Below are positions 34,360 through 47,400 of a stretch of 64,000 bases of DNA, piece by piece (the stretch's first letter is position 1; the number at the start of each line of letters is the position of its first letter). The DNA is from Nautilus pompilius (Eukaryota; Mollusca; Cephalopoda; Nautilida; Nautilidae), in the NCBI GenBank assembly GCA_018389105.1, contig JACATO010002137.1, positions 62,001 through 126,000 of the forward strand, read 5' to 3'. The notes beneath the pieces were generated by a model. That model did not search any database. It worked only from the letters and a program-made list of their open reading frames with translations, and had not been told where the DNA came from. The translations under genes and the position numbers were made by a program.

Positions 34360-35760
34360 ACAGTAAAACTAAATTATCCCATTAGTTGTTGGCAGTCAAG
34401 CTGACTGAAATAGCCAGGTATTTCTCTGAAATAAAAAAAATGCAAATGTAAAACTTTGTTTTTATGTAGTCGGCCAAGCTAAACTAATAAAAAAGGGGAA
34501 GTAATTGTCAACGCGACTAGTACGTGCAATCTGAATTACCAATTAGTAGGATTATGTCCCTTAGATTCCTAATGCATTTAGAAACCATGGATGTTGAACT
34601 AACAAAACAATAATCAGGCGATTTGACCCCCATCCCGGGAGGACTCCCCACAGGACTTTAAAAAAAGAAAAGAAATTACATTAAAAAAGAGTAAGCAAAA
34701 CAGGTTGTGAAGATGGAATTAAGTAAATTAATTTTCCCCTTGTCCTTTGTTTCTTTCTGGCCATCAGACATTACCTCTGGCCACTTATCTTGGCAATGAT
34801 CCAATTTCTCTTTGTATGCTTTTCAATCAAATAATAATAAATATATGCATTAAATTATATTGCTATAGTTGTTGGTATTTAGCATAGAGACAGTTTGATA
34901 CTAGGAGCAATGGAAATTCTACTACCACTATTAATGAACTACTGATCAAGACTAGAACAACCAGTCATGGGCTTCATAAAGCAGCGATGTCAGGCAGACA
35001 TTCATAGCCTGGCTCCCTCTCAGAAAACCTGACGTCCATTCATAGCCTTCAAAAATGATCACCCTCTCAGCTTCTTCAGATCTGGGGACATGTTTCGTGA
35101 AAATAACATTAAACAAGAACTTATTGTTCCCTGTTATCTCCATTTCCATAATTTCTCTTGGTTTAATCTTAGTGGCATCTGCTCATTCAGAGCATTGTTG
35201 GTATCATCTGTGGACATTAAAACAGATTAAAATGAGATTTTGAATCCAGACCCTGCAGTAGATCTATTAAGCATTTTACAAGTGTAATAACATGCCTTTG
35301 AGAGTAGTTGGGGGTCCTTTGTGGTGCCGGATGAATAGCACCCTCTAATGGATAACCATGGCACTACTATGCCTCCTGTCTCCAGTGTAGAGAGAACAGC
35401 TTGGTTGCAAGACTGTTGCATGATGCAGCACCAACAGACTTTCAAGGTTAGGCACCAGTATTTAATTTCATTATTCTTGATTAAAATTCACCATATAAAA
35501 CTACCTGTGTATTCTATCACAGTCTTGTGCTACTAAAATCAGCTCTATCATCATCTGCTTTAACTGTCTTAGTTAATCATTCATGAATTCAAGGGTATTA
35601 CCTAGATTGTATCTTTTAGATGGATCATCTGAAGATTCACCAGTCCTTACTTTAACCCTGTATAGGGGCAAAACAGGCCTATAGATGTTGTTGTCATCAT
35701 TTTCGAAGATTAGTAACATCGGCTACTGATGTCTTTTATCAGTCTGGAACACCCCACCCT

Positions 35761-35836
35761 TTTTGGGGGGGAGCATGATGATGATATTATTAATACCCCT
35801 TTTTGGGGGGGCGCATGATGATGATATTATTAATAC
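35761..35836. repeat. 40-bp tandem duplication
   Basis: Two nearly identical units containing TTTTGGGGGG, GCATGATGATGATATTATT and AATACC. The high identity suggests recent origin. Confidence 0.9.
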
Positions 35837-37740
35837 CTTACTGCTTGGATCTTTTTTGTTTGAGTCAGGTAATAAAAATTAATATATTATGACGATGAGG
35901 ATTTTGATGTATTAGAACTGGAAAAGGCTTTACCATGATGGGGGGGGGGCTCATGATTTAAGCTTTAGTATGTGAACAACTACTACAAACAATGAAACGA
36001 GGTGTGGCTTTTAACTGATGAAAAATTCATTAATTTATAGTTCTTTCCTGGTGCTGCCATGGGAATATGGTACCCACGCACATTATCACATCTAATATAT
36101 TCACTAGAAATGAACAGCGACTGTGGATAAATGCTTTCAGTTTGTTTTCCCAGCAAATAACTGTTGTCATGGACACTGCTAGCAGTTGTTCCTTTGTCTG
36201 TCTGTTGTTAGAAACTTGCTGCAGCTGCAGGGGAGGGCAGAGAACTGAACAGTACATCAGCCCAGGCAGACAGGAAAATGAATGAAAGACTAACAAGATG
36301 ATAAAGGAAATTTATCAAGCAATTTCCCCATGGTAGTGGTGGTGGTGGGGGGGGGGAGAGATAGCAGAAATAAAAGATATTCTCCACAGATAGAGCCCCA
36401 GATAGTTGACTTTTCAGCAGAATGCGTTGGTGTTAGAAACTTATAGCTAACACTGGAAGCATTGATTGATGTAGACCTTAAAATATAGCAGTAGTGGCTT
36501 TTATAAATATATTTGAGCTGCAATTATTGATTTAAAAAAAAATTATTATTATTTCTTTGCGGTAAACTGATGCCATTTAAGTGCAGACGACTCTCTTGAA
36601 CTACAGTTCTTGATACTTCACAAAATAGTATCTTAGCAAAGAACTGAACCGGTGAAACTCATGGGTTCTTAAAATCAGGCAGTAAGAAATGAGTAGGGAT
36701 GAAACTTCCAGTTTCCATAGTTACCCCCAGATGTGCACGCGCACACCAGAGCGAGAAGGGTTAATACTGAGGACGTTCAAATGAAACTGGACTGAAAAAG
36801 AATCGCTGTAATGGTATCCAGCCTGGTTAACAACGCTCTGCTGCAGAGAAAGAAGCAGAGTGGGCCAGTTGTCAGTGATTAGGGTAAATGCTTACCATAT
36901 GTATCAACCGATTACTGCCATTTTATTTAATCTTTAGTGTAGTTGTGGGGTTTCAATGGTGATGGCTCTTCACCAGTTCCAGAAAGAAAGAAAAAGGGAA
37001 ATTACTAGTTAACAAAAATAAAGGAAAAAAGTTTTGTAAAAATTTAAAAAAAAAACAGTTCTTGCACATTAGAGAACTTGACTCAAACTAACTGGGCCCT
37101 GGAGCCTTCAGATCTGGGTTTCCTCTCTGACCCTTATTTACTGCCTTTGTCATCCACCACAACTAGTTATTACATAAGCAGAGGAACCCAACTCTGCCTG
37201 TGTCTGAATTAAAACACACACATACACCTATTCCAGGGGTTTTTGAAGGTTTTAATCCTCAGTAAATAAGCAGGTGCTCTTGACAAACCCACATGGGATT
37301 ATCACCAGAAACAGTCTTTCGATATTGTGTGATGTGAAATCAAGATTTCATAAGTGAAAAATTCCTCTCCGTGAATCAGCGAAACGGCCACATTTGAGGA
37401 TTGAGTGGATTTAAGGCCAGATTGTGTGGGACAAACTAAATGTCATCCACCTCAAAATCTCTCTTACCCACTCGCATATACACAATTCTTCTGTATCATT
37501 AATCTTCATTGAACACTGGACTCGATTCACTTTAAACTCGATTCTCCATATCACCGATGTAAATTTCTGATGGTTTCCAAGCATGTATGGGTGTGTTATA
37601 GTTGTGCACAATGTTTGCATTGATCCAGTGCTGTATGGCACTGTCTGGTTGTCTATTACCATTGTGAATAATGCTGTACAGCGCTTTATTGCGGATCCAT
37701 TTGACTGAACAGAAACCTTACAGATTGCGAGAGAGAGTGC

Positions 37741-37792
37741 GTGTGCACACACGCGCACACGCACACACGCGCACACGCACACACGCACGCAC
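37741..37792. repeat. alternating purine-pyrimidine tract (CA/CG)
   Basis: About 50 bases of GTGTGCACACACGCGCACAC-type sequence, strictly alternating for long stretches and so able to adopt Z-DNA in principle. Confidence 0.9.
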
Positions 37793-40564
37793 CCTGACTG
37801 AAATAGCATCAGTGTAACGGTATACAGCTAGGTTTCAATTAAACGTCTGAAGTATGTAGGTATAAGTCCTGTTATCTTGAGACGGGGGGGGGGTTACAGT
37901 ATCTTATCTTTATAGCTAGGTAAGTTACTATAATGAAGCTAAACTCTGACAGCCACATAGGTAAGTCCTGTTTTTTGTTGCCAGTTTTCATTTGGACGCC
38001 ATTCATCCTTAGTGCAGTTTTTTAACCAGACTTTTGCAAAAAAAAACAGGGCCATGTCGGGATCTCACCTTTCGGACAGGAGTCGTCTGACAAAATTTTC
38101 CAGGAAAAAAAAAAAAAAAAAGACAAATTCCAAAGATTTTTAAAGTGAAAAATAAGAAAACTTAAAAACCAAAACACCACCACCTGTAACTGGCCGGGGC
38201 CAGGCTAAGTGGGTTCTGTTGTTGTATAAGAACCTGAAGGTAGGAGGCGCAAATGGTTTTCATACTTTAAATTTCTTTTCTAGAGAAATAAACTTATTTG
38301 TTTTTCTCTCCAAAATACTTTAAAAAATATCTCAGCCTACTAATCCATCATCTGTGCCACCAGTGCTTTCTTAAGCAGGAATGATTTCATTTAACTGGCT
38401 TCAGTCTTTGAAGTTTTACTATCTCTAAAGATCCAGGGTTCTAATATGGGAGTTCGTCGAAATGCCCCTGAGACTGACTCACTGATTCCCTCACTACAGC
38501 TGGTCTTTTAGAACCCACAAATCGGAAGAAAAAACACAACAACAACTGCAATGTGACTTATTTACAGGATACACATATTTTTGGAGAATATCCTTTGTCT
38601 CATTTCAATGGCATACATTTTCATAGATTCAAGGTTTCCTGGAATAAACCAGGATTACAGGCTGACGTCTGAACCGGATAAATCTCCCTCTTTAAGACGG
38701 GTTTTCTGTCACACAAGCCATCTAGATTCACTAGTGAAGAAATTCTAGCCTGAAGACAGAGCGGTGTATTGATTGCGGTATAAAGAATGGCAGTGTACTA
38801 TTGATCGGTCTTGGAGTAGTGTCATCTTTATCGTTAAAGCCATACAGAGATGTGAGTTCATCGATTTGGCAAAGTCTCTGGATGATGTGCAAGTCAAACT
38901 TACTAATTCATTAGGCCGACTGTGTTTACTGCAACAAACCTATCTGAGCTTTACTCTGTGAGATTAAAATATCAATAAAATCAAAAAAGGAAAACAGTAC
39001 AGTATAAGCAAAGTGCGCCGATAATGTCGCTATAAGGAAATTTTGTAGAAAATTCAATTATTACATTTGCTTTCTGAGAAAAACAATTTTTTTGCTTTTA
39101 TCCCATATAGTCATTGATAAATATTTGAAGTAATTCAAGAACATTCATGAACAGTTCTTGATTATTTCACAGTTAATTTTCAAAGAATTCTTTCATGAAG
39201 TATATCAAGAATTATGCACGTTCCTATTTATTCAGATATTACAGAAGTAAATGAGGGATTTGTACCTGTCTGTGCTTCTTGCTCTCTCTCTCTCTCTAAG
39301 AAAGAATAAATAAGACTCACTGTACCAACATCTCAGTGAGACAAACCAAAGCCAGGTGGCAACTCACATTGTACTCCTCTAGAAGTGCTACATGTTCATG
39401 GCAAATTAAGCACAGATTTTTGCACCAATGTCTGTGAAGAAATATAGCCACTTTTCTCTTCTTGGGCACACCCATCTTTCACAAAAGTCACAAATACAAA
39501 ACACCACCAGGGAACAGAGAATCTGTACAGGCTACAGCTGTGGTCCATCTCACTCAAATGGCTTTCATATATTCTGGACCTCCAGTGTCACTGTCCTGAT
39601 TCACTGATGACAGAGGGCTGTGGATGTGTGAGCCATTTAGCTTCCCCTCATCTGATCATCATAATTCACCATAGAATACTTGGTATCATCTAGCTGTCAG
39701 TTCAGGTGGCTCATTACATCTCAGTCAGGGTGAACCATTACACAATCATGTGGTCTACACAAGTCATCACATCTAGTGCACCATGATTCAAACACTGGTC
39801 AGGGGGGGGTCTGTCTTCCCACTAAGGGGCCATAACAAGGTGCTATCACAGAGCCATTCAAAATGTTGCTCGAGTCTGCTGAGTCTTTTTCTATTTTTCT
39901 GTTACATTTAATTTTGAAATTAGGGAAAATATTTCTATTGGTGATGAAAACATAAAATGGTAAAGTGACCTGTCCTCTGATTACAAATGTTACAAAGGAC
40001 CTGGAAATTTTGCAAACTCAAAAAAAATCTGCTTGTTTATTTTTAAAAAAATTAATTAATTAACCTGATGTTTTTGTTGTTTAATATGTGATAGGTATAA
40101 CTCAGCACGGTTCGACTTCATAGTAACTAATGAAATCTTGGCAGTGTCATATTAACTACGGAACAAAAATATATATCTGTTGGAAATAGTAAACACTAAA
40201 AAAGAAAAAAAAAGCACAGAATTTTGGGCAAAATAGCAAAGAACCATGGGTGATAGAATAAGATGGTTAATAGATAAAAGGTTATTATTTATAACAGAAT
40301 TAATAGCACAAGTAGCAATGTTATCAGCTTTTCCCTCTATGAGTGACTATTAAAAAGGGCTTATTAGACTTTCGTTAATGGCACCCTGTGTAAAGCTGCC
40401 ATACTGATGAGAAAAGATTATCCGACCATTAAAGGGGTTCATTAGGGACCGTTGTAGGTAGAATCTTGAAAGATTTATTAGCACTCTAGGAAAAGATTTG
40501 TATGAAAACAAAAACTCAACATATTTAAATAAAAACAATGGCTTAAATTATTTTCTCTCTCATT

Positions 40565-40570
40565 TTTATT
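40565..40570 (-). promoter_or_regulatory. candidate polyadenylation signal of NIM1K
   Basis: AATAAA on the minus strand about 170 bases after the NIM1K stop codon. Confidence 0.45.
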
Positions 40571-40739
40571 TAGGACATAATTGTCACTTTCTTTAACAAT
40601 AGATAAAGTGTCAAAATAAATATAACATTTGGGGATATCACAGTGTGCAAGTCCACTCACGAGTGCAAAATACACGTGATCAAGGAAAAATAATATATAT
40701 TCCTTTATAATGCTCGATGTTTCTTTTTGTTTGTTTTAA

Positions 40740-41477
40740 CTATAGAAGAGTACATAGTTTAGAAATAAAATTATTTGGTTTCTGCTCTGTTGCACAAGTT
40801 TTCTTACTTTCCACAATAGGTATCTTTCGTGGTTCTTCACGTATTAATTGCCTTTTCTGTATTCGGTGCAGAAGTATGCGGTAAGTTCCAACAATGGAGC
40901 TCCGACAGCTATTGCCCGCCTTTATCTGATTGAAATGTTCCTGTTTGATGCCGAGGTTAAACAGATATTTCATAGTCTCTTGTTCCTCCTCAGAGCTGTT
41001 TTCCATATCCAGATTTGGTATCTTGTTATATGCCACTTGAGGTTCAGGAAAATCTTCGTCATTCAGCCAGTCACTCTTTTTCAGGTCGACCAAAGAAAAC
41101 CGGTCTTGGGGTATAGGTTGGAGGATGTTTTGAATCAAGAAGTTACAGCTGCTTGAGACAAAAGGTGGAATTGTGTAGGAGTTTTCCAAGATGCATTTTT
41201 TTAGTTTCTTCACATTTTCTGCTCTGAACGGCAGCACTCCCGTCACCATAAAGTACAGCAAGATGCCCAGGGCCCATACATCAACAAAGATCCCAAAGTA
41301 GATTTCATCTCGAAACAATTCTGGTGCCGCGTAAGGAGGAGAGCCACAAAATGTGTTCAAAACCTCGTTCTTCTGGCTAAATGTACTGAACCCAAAGTCA
41401 CCAACTTTGATCCAGTAAGGAGAAGCAAAGAAGATGTTTTCAGCTTTTAAATCTCGGTGAATTATGCACTTATTATG
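40740..41477 (-). CDS. NIM1K: NIM1K exon 3 (catalytic loop to C-terminus)
   Basis: Acceptor TTTTTTCTTACAG, then HNKCIIHRDLKAEN. It encodes the catalytic loop, DFG, activation loop, C-lobe and tail of 245 residues, ending KLCTLL and a stop. Confidence 0.95.
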   Translation of the reverse strand, partial: HNKCIIHRDLKAENIFFASPYWIKVGDFGFSTFSQKNEVLNTFCGSPPYAAPELFRDEIYFGIFVDVWALGILLYFMVTGVLPFRAENVKKLKKCILENSYTIPPFVSSSCNFLIQNILQPIPQDRFSLVDLKKSDWLNDEDFPEPQVAYNKIPNLDMENSSEEEQETMKYLFNLGIKQEHFNQIKAGNSCRSSIVGTYRILLHRIQKRQLIREEPRKIPIVESKKTCATEQKPNNFISKLCTLL

Positions 41478-44400
41478 CTGTAAGAAAAAATTTTAAAACT
41501 CAGTTTGCAAGTCACCTGCAGGCTCAGTAGCAAAAGTTCTTCAAGACAATTATTTTTATTCTAAATACAAATAAAAACACAGATATTTACATTTATTTTC
41601 AGCCACGCACACTGTAAGGCATAAACTATCCAGATATCACAGTGAGCGAGACTACAAAGATAATAATAAAAAGAACTGTTTAACAGACAGAAGGTAATGA
41701 AATGATTTACTATACCATTAACTCCTGGGAGACTGTGGTTGGAGGACATGTGGCACTCACATTAGCTCTGATATCACCACTATTCTAACTCTCGCCTCAG
41801 AAAAACTCAAAAACACAAGATGGCAGACACCAAAATAGTGATATGAAAATATTTAGCTAAATATTCCTATGCAGATTTGATAATTTGAGAAATTTGTAAG
41901 GTGGCATTGAAACTGAATCATGAATTGCAACAGTATATCTACTGATTATCTGTAAATCTTATGGATTCTGCCAGTTTCAAGGTCTTATAGCCATAAGAAG
42001 TATTTCTCATGGATTTTTGCATATTGTGTGTTATGAAAAATGAATTTACTTTTACATCTTTGGAAGTTGGATCGGATCCCCAGCTTATAAATAGCTTGGC
42101 CAATGAGATTAAAGCTATTAACACAAACATCGTTATCTGTTACTTCCACAATTCCATCGGAGTGGGTAGCATAGAGAGAAAAAGTGTGCGTACGCATGCA
42201 TGCAGGAATCTGTGTTTTCAGTATTTGAGCTATGAAAAGATGCAAACACTGCCAGTTAAGATGTATTTGGGCAGGCTTCATCCTGACTGGATTAGAAAGT
42301 TCAAAGGTAAGATAGTGAAGTTAACATCAGAGATGAATTCGAGGACTATCAGATCCCAAAAGATGAGGCCATCAATGTGACTGTGGGTGTCAAATCGCGC
42401 TGAAATGAGGGCTTTAAAGAGAGCACCAGCTAGCTCTTCTAGGTCTGCCCTTACTGTGAACGTGTCTGCAAAGTCAAGAAAAAACCTGAATGTAAATACA
42501 ATTGGTGCAATGTGAACACAAACAGCGTCTGCTATGAATTTAACATAGCTGATGAACTGGTAAGGAAAGCTAGAAGAGCTTCCCCAAGCAGTTGGGTGAC
42601 AGTGATTAGATTACTGTTGGCACTAGACATTTCCAGATACCTGTGATATACACAAGAACGGTGATGTTGTAGAGATATGCCCATTATTTTACTTGTTCGG
42701 TGAAAGTGCTATGTTGTTCCCAACACGATTTTGGAATCACAAAGATTTCCTTGTGATCTTATGGATTTTGTAGCTCAGTCTTATAGGTAGAGCCTTCCAT
42801 AAGTTGGCATGCATGCAATTATAAAAATGATTGCAGGTCATGTTCATTTTGACTAAATATCCAGCTACAAATGCAAGAAACAGTATTCGAGTTCATTTAG
42901 TAATCAACATGGCTGCAGTTTGAAACTGCTGTATGTCTTTAGGTTTTCCATGCCAACTATTAGCTTGAACTTTTAGAATTTGCACATGTAGACAAAAGTG
43001 GGTCTGCTCAAGACAGATATCTGAATGCGTGCCATGTTTGAAGTTTCAGAAAGTTGTTCTTAGCGAAAAGCTGCTGTCTGATTTTGTTCACTAACTGCAA
43101 CAACAGATTCAATAACAGAAAGGGATTCAAGGAAACAGTGCTTTTGGTAAAATGTTTGCTGATTAGCTATACCAGGAAAGCATGTGCCTACAAAGTTTGA
43201 TAATGCAGCAAGAAAGGAGAAAAAATATTATGCAATGTTTCCTCAATATAATATAATATGCATTACAGAGAAGATGTTTTAGTAATACTTAGAAATACTA
43301 GCTGCATATAAAGCAAGCAGCATTGACTAGATTATAACTAAAATAGGATGACAAATGTTTCTGTTGTGATTAGGACATTCTTGCAGTTCCCTTCATTTAA
43401 ATTTCCACAAAATGTACAAAAAAACATCAAAATGGAAAATTATTAATAGTTTGTGTGTGTGTTTCTTTACTTACTCACATCAATCCTGATTTAGTTTAGA
43501 TGCCAGAAGTCCAAATACACAGAAGTGTGCATTTGCCTCCTCACAGTCTAAACAATGTTTGATGGGTTATATTCTAAGAGTTGTCATTCAATTGCACATC
43601 TGTAGAGCCATCAGCAAACATGGGTGGCAGCAGCAATACTATTACTGCATGCTAAGAACCTTTAAATGAAATCCAGTCAGATATAATTAGGGAAATTCTA
43701 CTTTCAGTTGGATTTCATTTGAAAATAATCCTATTGTGATCTGGATGTTTCTGGGCAGATGCTTTCTGAAATTGGGTTTTTACACTTGGTTTTCTTACGC
43801 AGCAAAACAATAACTACACAGACAAACAAAATGAATAAATACATGACTTAGTAAGTGAACAACTCACTTAGGTTACTGTGTAATACTTTCTATAGTTTGA
43901 CGATTTCATCTGATATGAAATTGAAATAATAATATTGTAGAAAATGTGATGTTTTGAATAATATTGTATATATTTACTGTCATTCTGAATTCCCTGCAGA
44001 ATTAGGCAACCTACATTACACTTTCCATTAGGATATTCTGACCTTTCAGGGATGATCAGAACCCTGCCTTGGTCAAACAAAATAAACTACATAAACCTTA
44101 TTGGACAAGATGTTATTAAATAAATAAAGCTGAACCAAGAACAAGGTTCATTGCAATTCATTTTTGATTGGTGCTCAAACAAACGTAGCTTTTATACTTA
44201 TGAATCATTTTTTTTCTGAAATGAATCAGCTACTTTCAATACCTTTATCTGGAATTTACATCCATGACTCAAACCATGGAAAGTAATCATTAACAGAAGT
44301 AGCCCTCCGTACCCCTCTGAGTAGTGATTTGATAATGAGCGGCTCAATCAACTTGTATCTGAGTACTTCAAACTCATTCTGATCTAAACCTAGACAGGAG

Positions 44401-47400
44401 TTGCAATAACAGACTACATACTGTAAAGCAAATAAATCTGTTTTGTTTAGTTATTACAAAGAGCTTAAGCTTATTTAAGTCCTTCAGAGAGAAAAAAAAT
44501 TCATATCTGGATTTTAAAACTGGTTAAACACTGATTAGAAGCAATTACAAACCTCCCCAACATAGATACACACATTACATTTATTAAAAAGTTAGTCTAG
44601 TTCCTATGTGCATTAGAAGTAAAATCAAAAGTATAATTTGTCAATGTTCCTTCATTGCAACTGTCTGCAAAAGTTTATTGATTTCCTGTGCTTGGCGCCT
44701 TAGCTAAAATGTTTTTTTTTTATCCGTGTCCACCTGTTTGACTAATAGCTGCTGTATGTAGGTTGTGGTACATCAAAAACTAAGACAGCAGAGAATCGAT
44801 CTGCAGGAGCTCTGACGTTGCTGAGTCAGTTATAGGTTCCAGTTTTCCCTGCTGCTCTAAGAAGTTCACAAAAGTCATTTACCAGAACTATGCCACACAC
44901 TCTGATGAAGGTAGATTGTAGCACCTCTGGCTCCGTCAGTTTAATTTTCATACCACGTATGGATTTTCACTTGAAGCGGCAGTTGTAATTATGCTATCTG
45001 CTGACAAAATCCCAGTGTATGCTTGCACAGGAAGCAGCATTTTAATTCTCACATCTCGTAAAAGGAAACCAAAAATATGTTTTTCTTTTTAATTTCTTTG
45101 TGAGTGCACATATAATCAAAATGGAGAAAACAAGCAATGAGTGGTATGAGCAGTAATAGCGAGGGCAGTTTCTATTTTAAGTGGACAACCTTCACATGAA
45201 CCTTTGGTTATCTTTTGTTTACATCTCCGATGAATGATAACTCTCCCAAATAATTTCCAACTTGGTTGATTAGGGAGAGATTCTAAAGATGATATGGGGA
45301 TTATGAGGAAACCTTGAACTGAACATGTGAAAGTAAGCTCATATAGCAGAGATGACTAATGAATCTGGTGTTGCTCAGAAGAGATAGAGTAATATTTGCT
45401 ACGTAAATGATGTTAAAAAAAATGTATTTATTTAATTTCTGTGCTATGATCCATTATTGTGAGCTGTAATGAAATGGAATTACAATTATTGAGACTGCTG
45501 CTCAAAGCAGGGCTGACGTATAGTTATACACAGACAACAAGATAGGGATATTTCGAATGATGCCTCTCAGGGGTGGTTTTGTAGCAAGGACATGAAGTGC
45601 CTAAAGCACAAATACAACCACAGGTTGCAGGAGAAGCTTACTCTAAGGAAGGCATGCTTCCTAGGAAAAATTTTAAAATACAATGAAGTCAGTTAAAGCC
45701 TCCTACTCTATTAATTTATTCTTAAAATTTAGAGATAAAAATTTTGGACCGTTTTCTCCAAAGCATGAGTGAAGAGAAACAATTTATGGACAAAGAAAAG
45801 TTTGACTTATTGCAAAATCGAGTTATAGGTACTTTTTGAAATCAATTTCATTAAATTATATTTTTTCATATTAATCACAGGTTTTAGTTGAAATATAAAA
45901 TAATGTTCAAGTATACACAAGTAGGTAAAAACTTGTATTGAATATAAAAGTGTGCTAAAATTCAAACTTAAATTAATTTTGTATTAATTTCTTGTATATT
46001 TTTATCTTGAAAAACATAAACTTAAAAGAAATAATATTCCAATAATGAAACATCAATATGCATGTCTATTAAACTTCTACATACGTAAAAGAATAATCAC
46101 CAAGAGAATCAAAAGCATGAAAAAATGATAAGAACTGTTTTTAATAAGAAAGCAAGTTTTTCAATTATTACTAAAATATCCACAAGTTCCATCACCATTT
46201 TGCACAAAACTGGTAATGACTTGTTCAGTATCAACATTAATGTCTCCATGGATATTCAACAAAGCAATGCCAATGCTGTTTAGTTAATCTTGAAGCATTG
46301 TAAACACAGAGATACATTTTCAGGTTCCTCAGCCGATGAACATTTGTATGAAGTGACTGGCAGAGTTGAAATAATCTGCAGAAGGGTATGGATGTTGGGG
46401 TAGCTGCAGTATGAAGGTGAGAGATGTATTAAGGTCAGACTGCCAGGCATATACAGCATTCCAGTTGCTCCTGATACTGCTGGTGATGGAAGATCTTTGA
46501 CCATTAGTTTACTATCATGTATTGGCAAGTAGTGACTTTGGGTAATGCTGGTTGTGTCCTGTTTTCCATAATAATGACCAGCCAATACAGGCCACAAGTG
46601 GATCATGAGTGTGGTGCTCCCTGGCTATAAATACCACTGCTATATCTTGCTCTAGGGCAATGAAGGACTCTCAGCCACCTGCTGGCCAAGGTCAAAGAAA
46701 TGTCTTCCTGAGTTGTGTTTAATCTATGAGTACACACATTTACTTTAGTCTAAGATATTCTTAGTGCACTTTGGATCCAGATATAATTATGGAAGGAATC
46801 ATGGAAAGCCCCTGAAAATGAAATATAAAGTGGTCAACAGAAGGAATAGTAATGGTGTAGTAGAAGTATCTTAAAGGGGAGTCTGATGATCCATTCTGAT
46901 GGTGTTCCTGTCTTTTGGTAAAATGGGGTAATGGAGGTTGAAGTACATCCACAAGTTCTCCAGGGGTCAAAGTTTCTCTGCACCAAAGTTCACCAACTTG
47001 TTCAGCATCATTTTGACTCTGTTTAATGGCTAAAATAACATGATCTATTATTACTCTGCAAATGTCGATGTCAAGACTCACAAGGTTAATGCTAGGGGGC
47101 TTTAAATACCGAAGGGTGTTCCAACACAATGAAAACCACCACAGAGCGTTTAATGGTGAATCTTGATTTCAAGATGCTCTGTTGTTGGTAATGTCCTGCA
47201 TAATCTCAGTTACATCAACATAGCTCACTCAACAACTCCAAAGCACCGTCCCTGGCCACCCAAAGAGTCTTACACAGATCTACAACTTATGTCAAAAGCT
47301 CCAAGGGCAAAACTTCTCAATTCTGTGCTACTTTTGCCTCTACTTAGAAAAAAAAAAAAAACAATTATCTGTCATGGTACCTATCATATCTGCTGCAGCT

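Larger units (their letters stand above)
34360..40564. other. intergenic region between convergent genes
   Basis: About 6 kb with no recognisable gene. It holds a 40-bp tandem duplication, a CA/CG microsatellite, G runs near 35940, 36348 and 37885, and a patch at 39320-39850 of higher GC that may be an unrecognised dispersed repeat. Confidence 0.5.
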
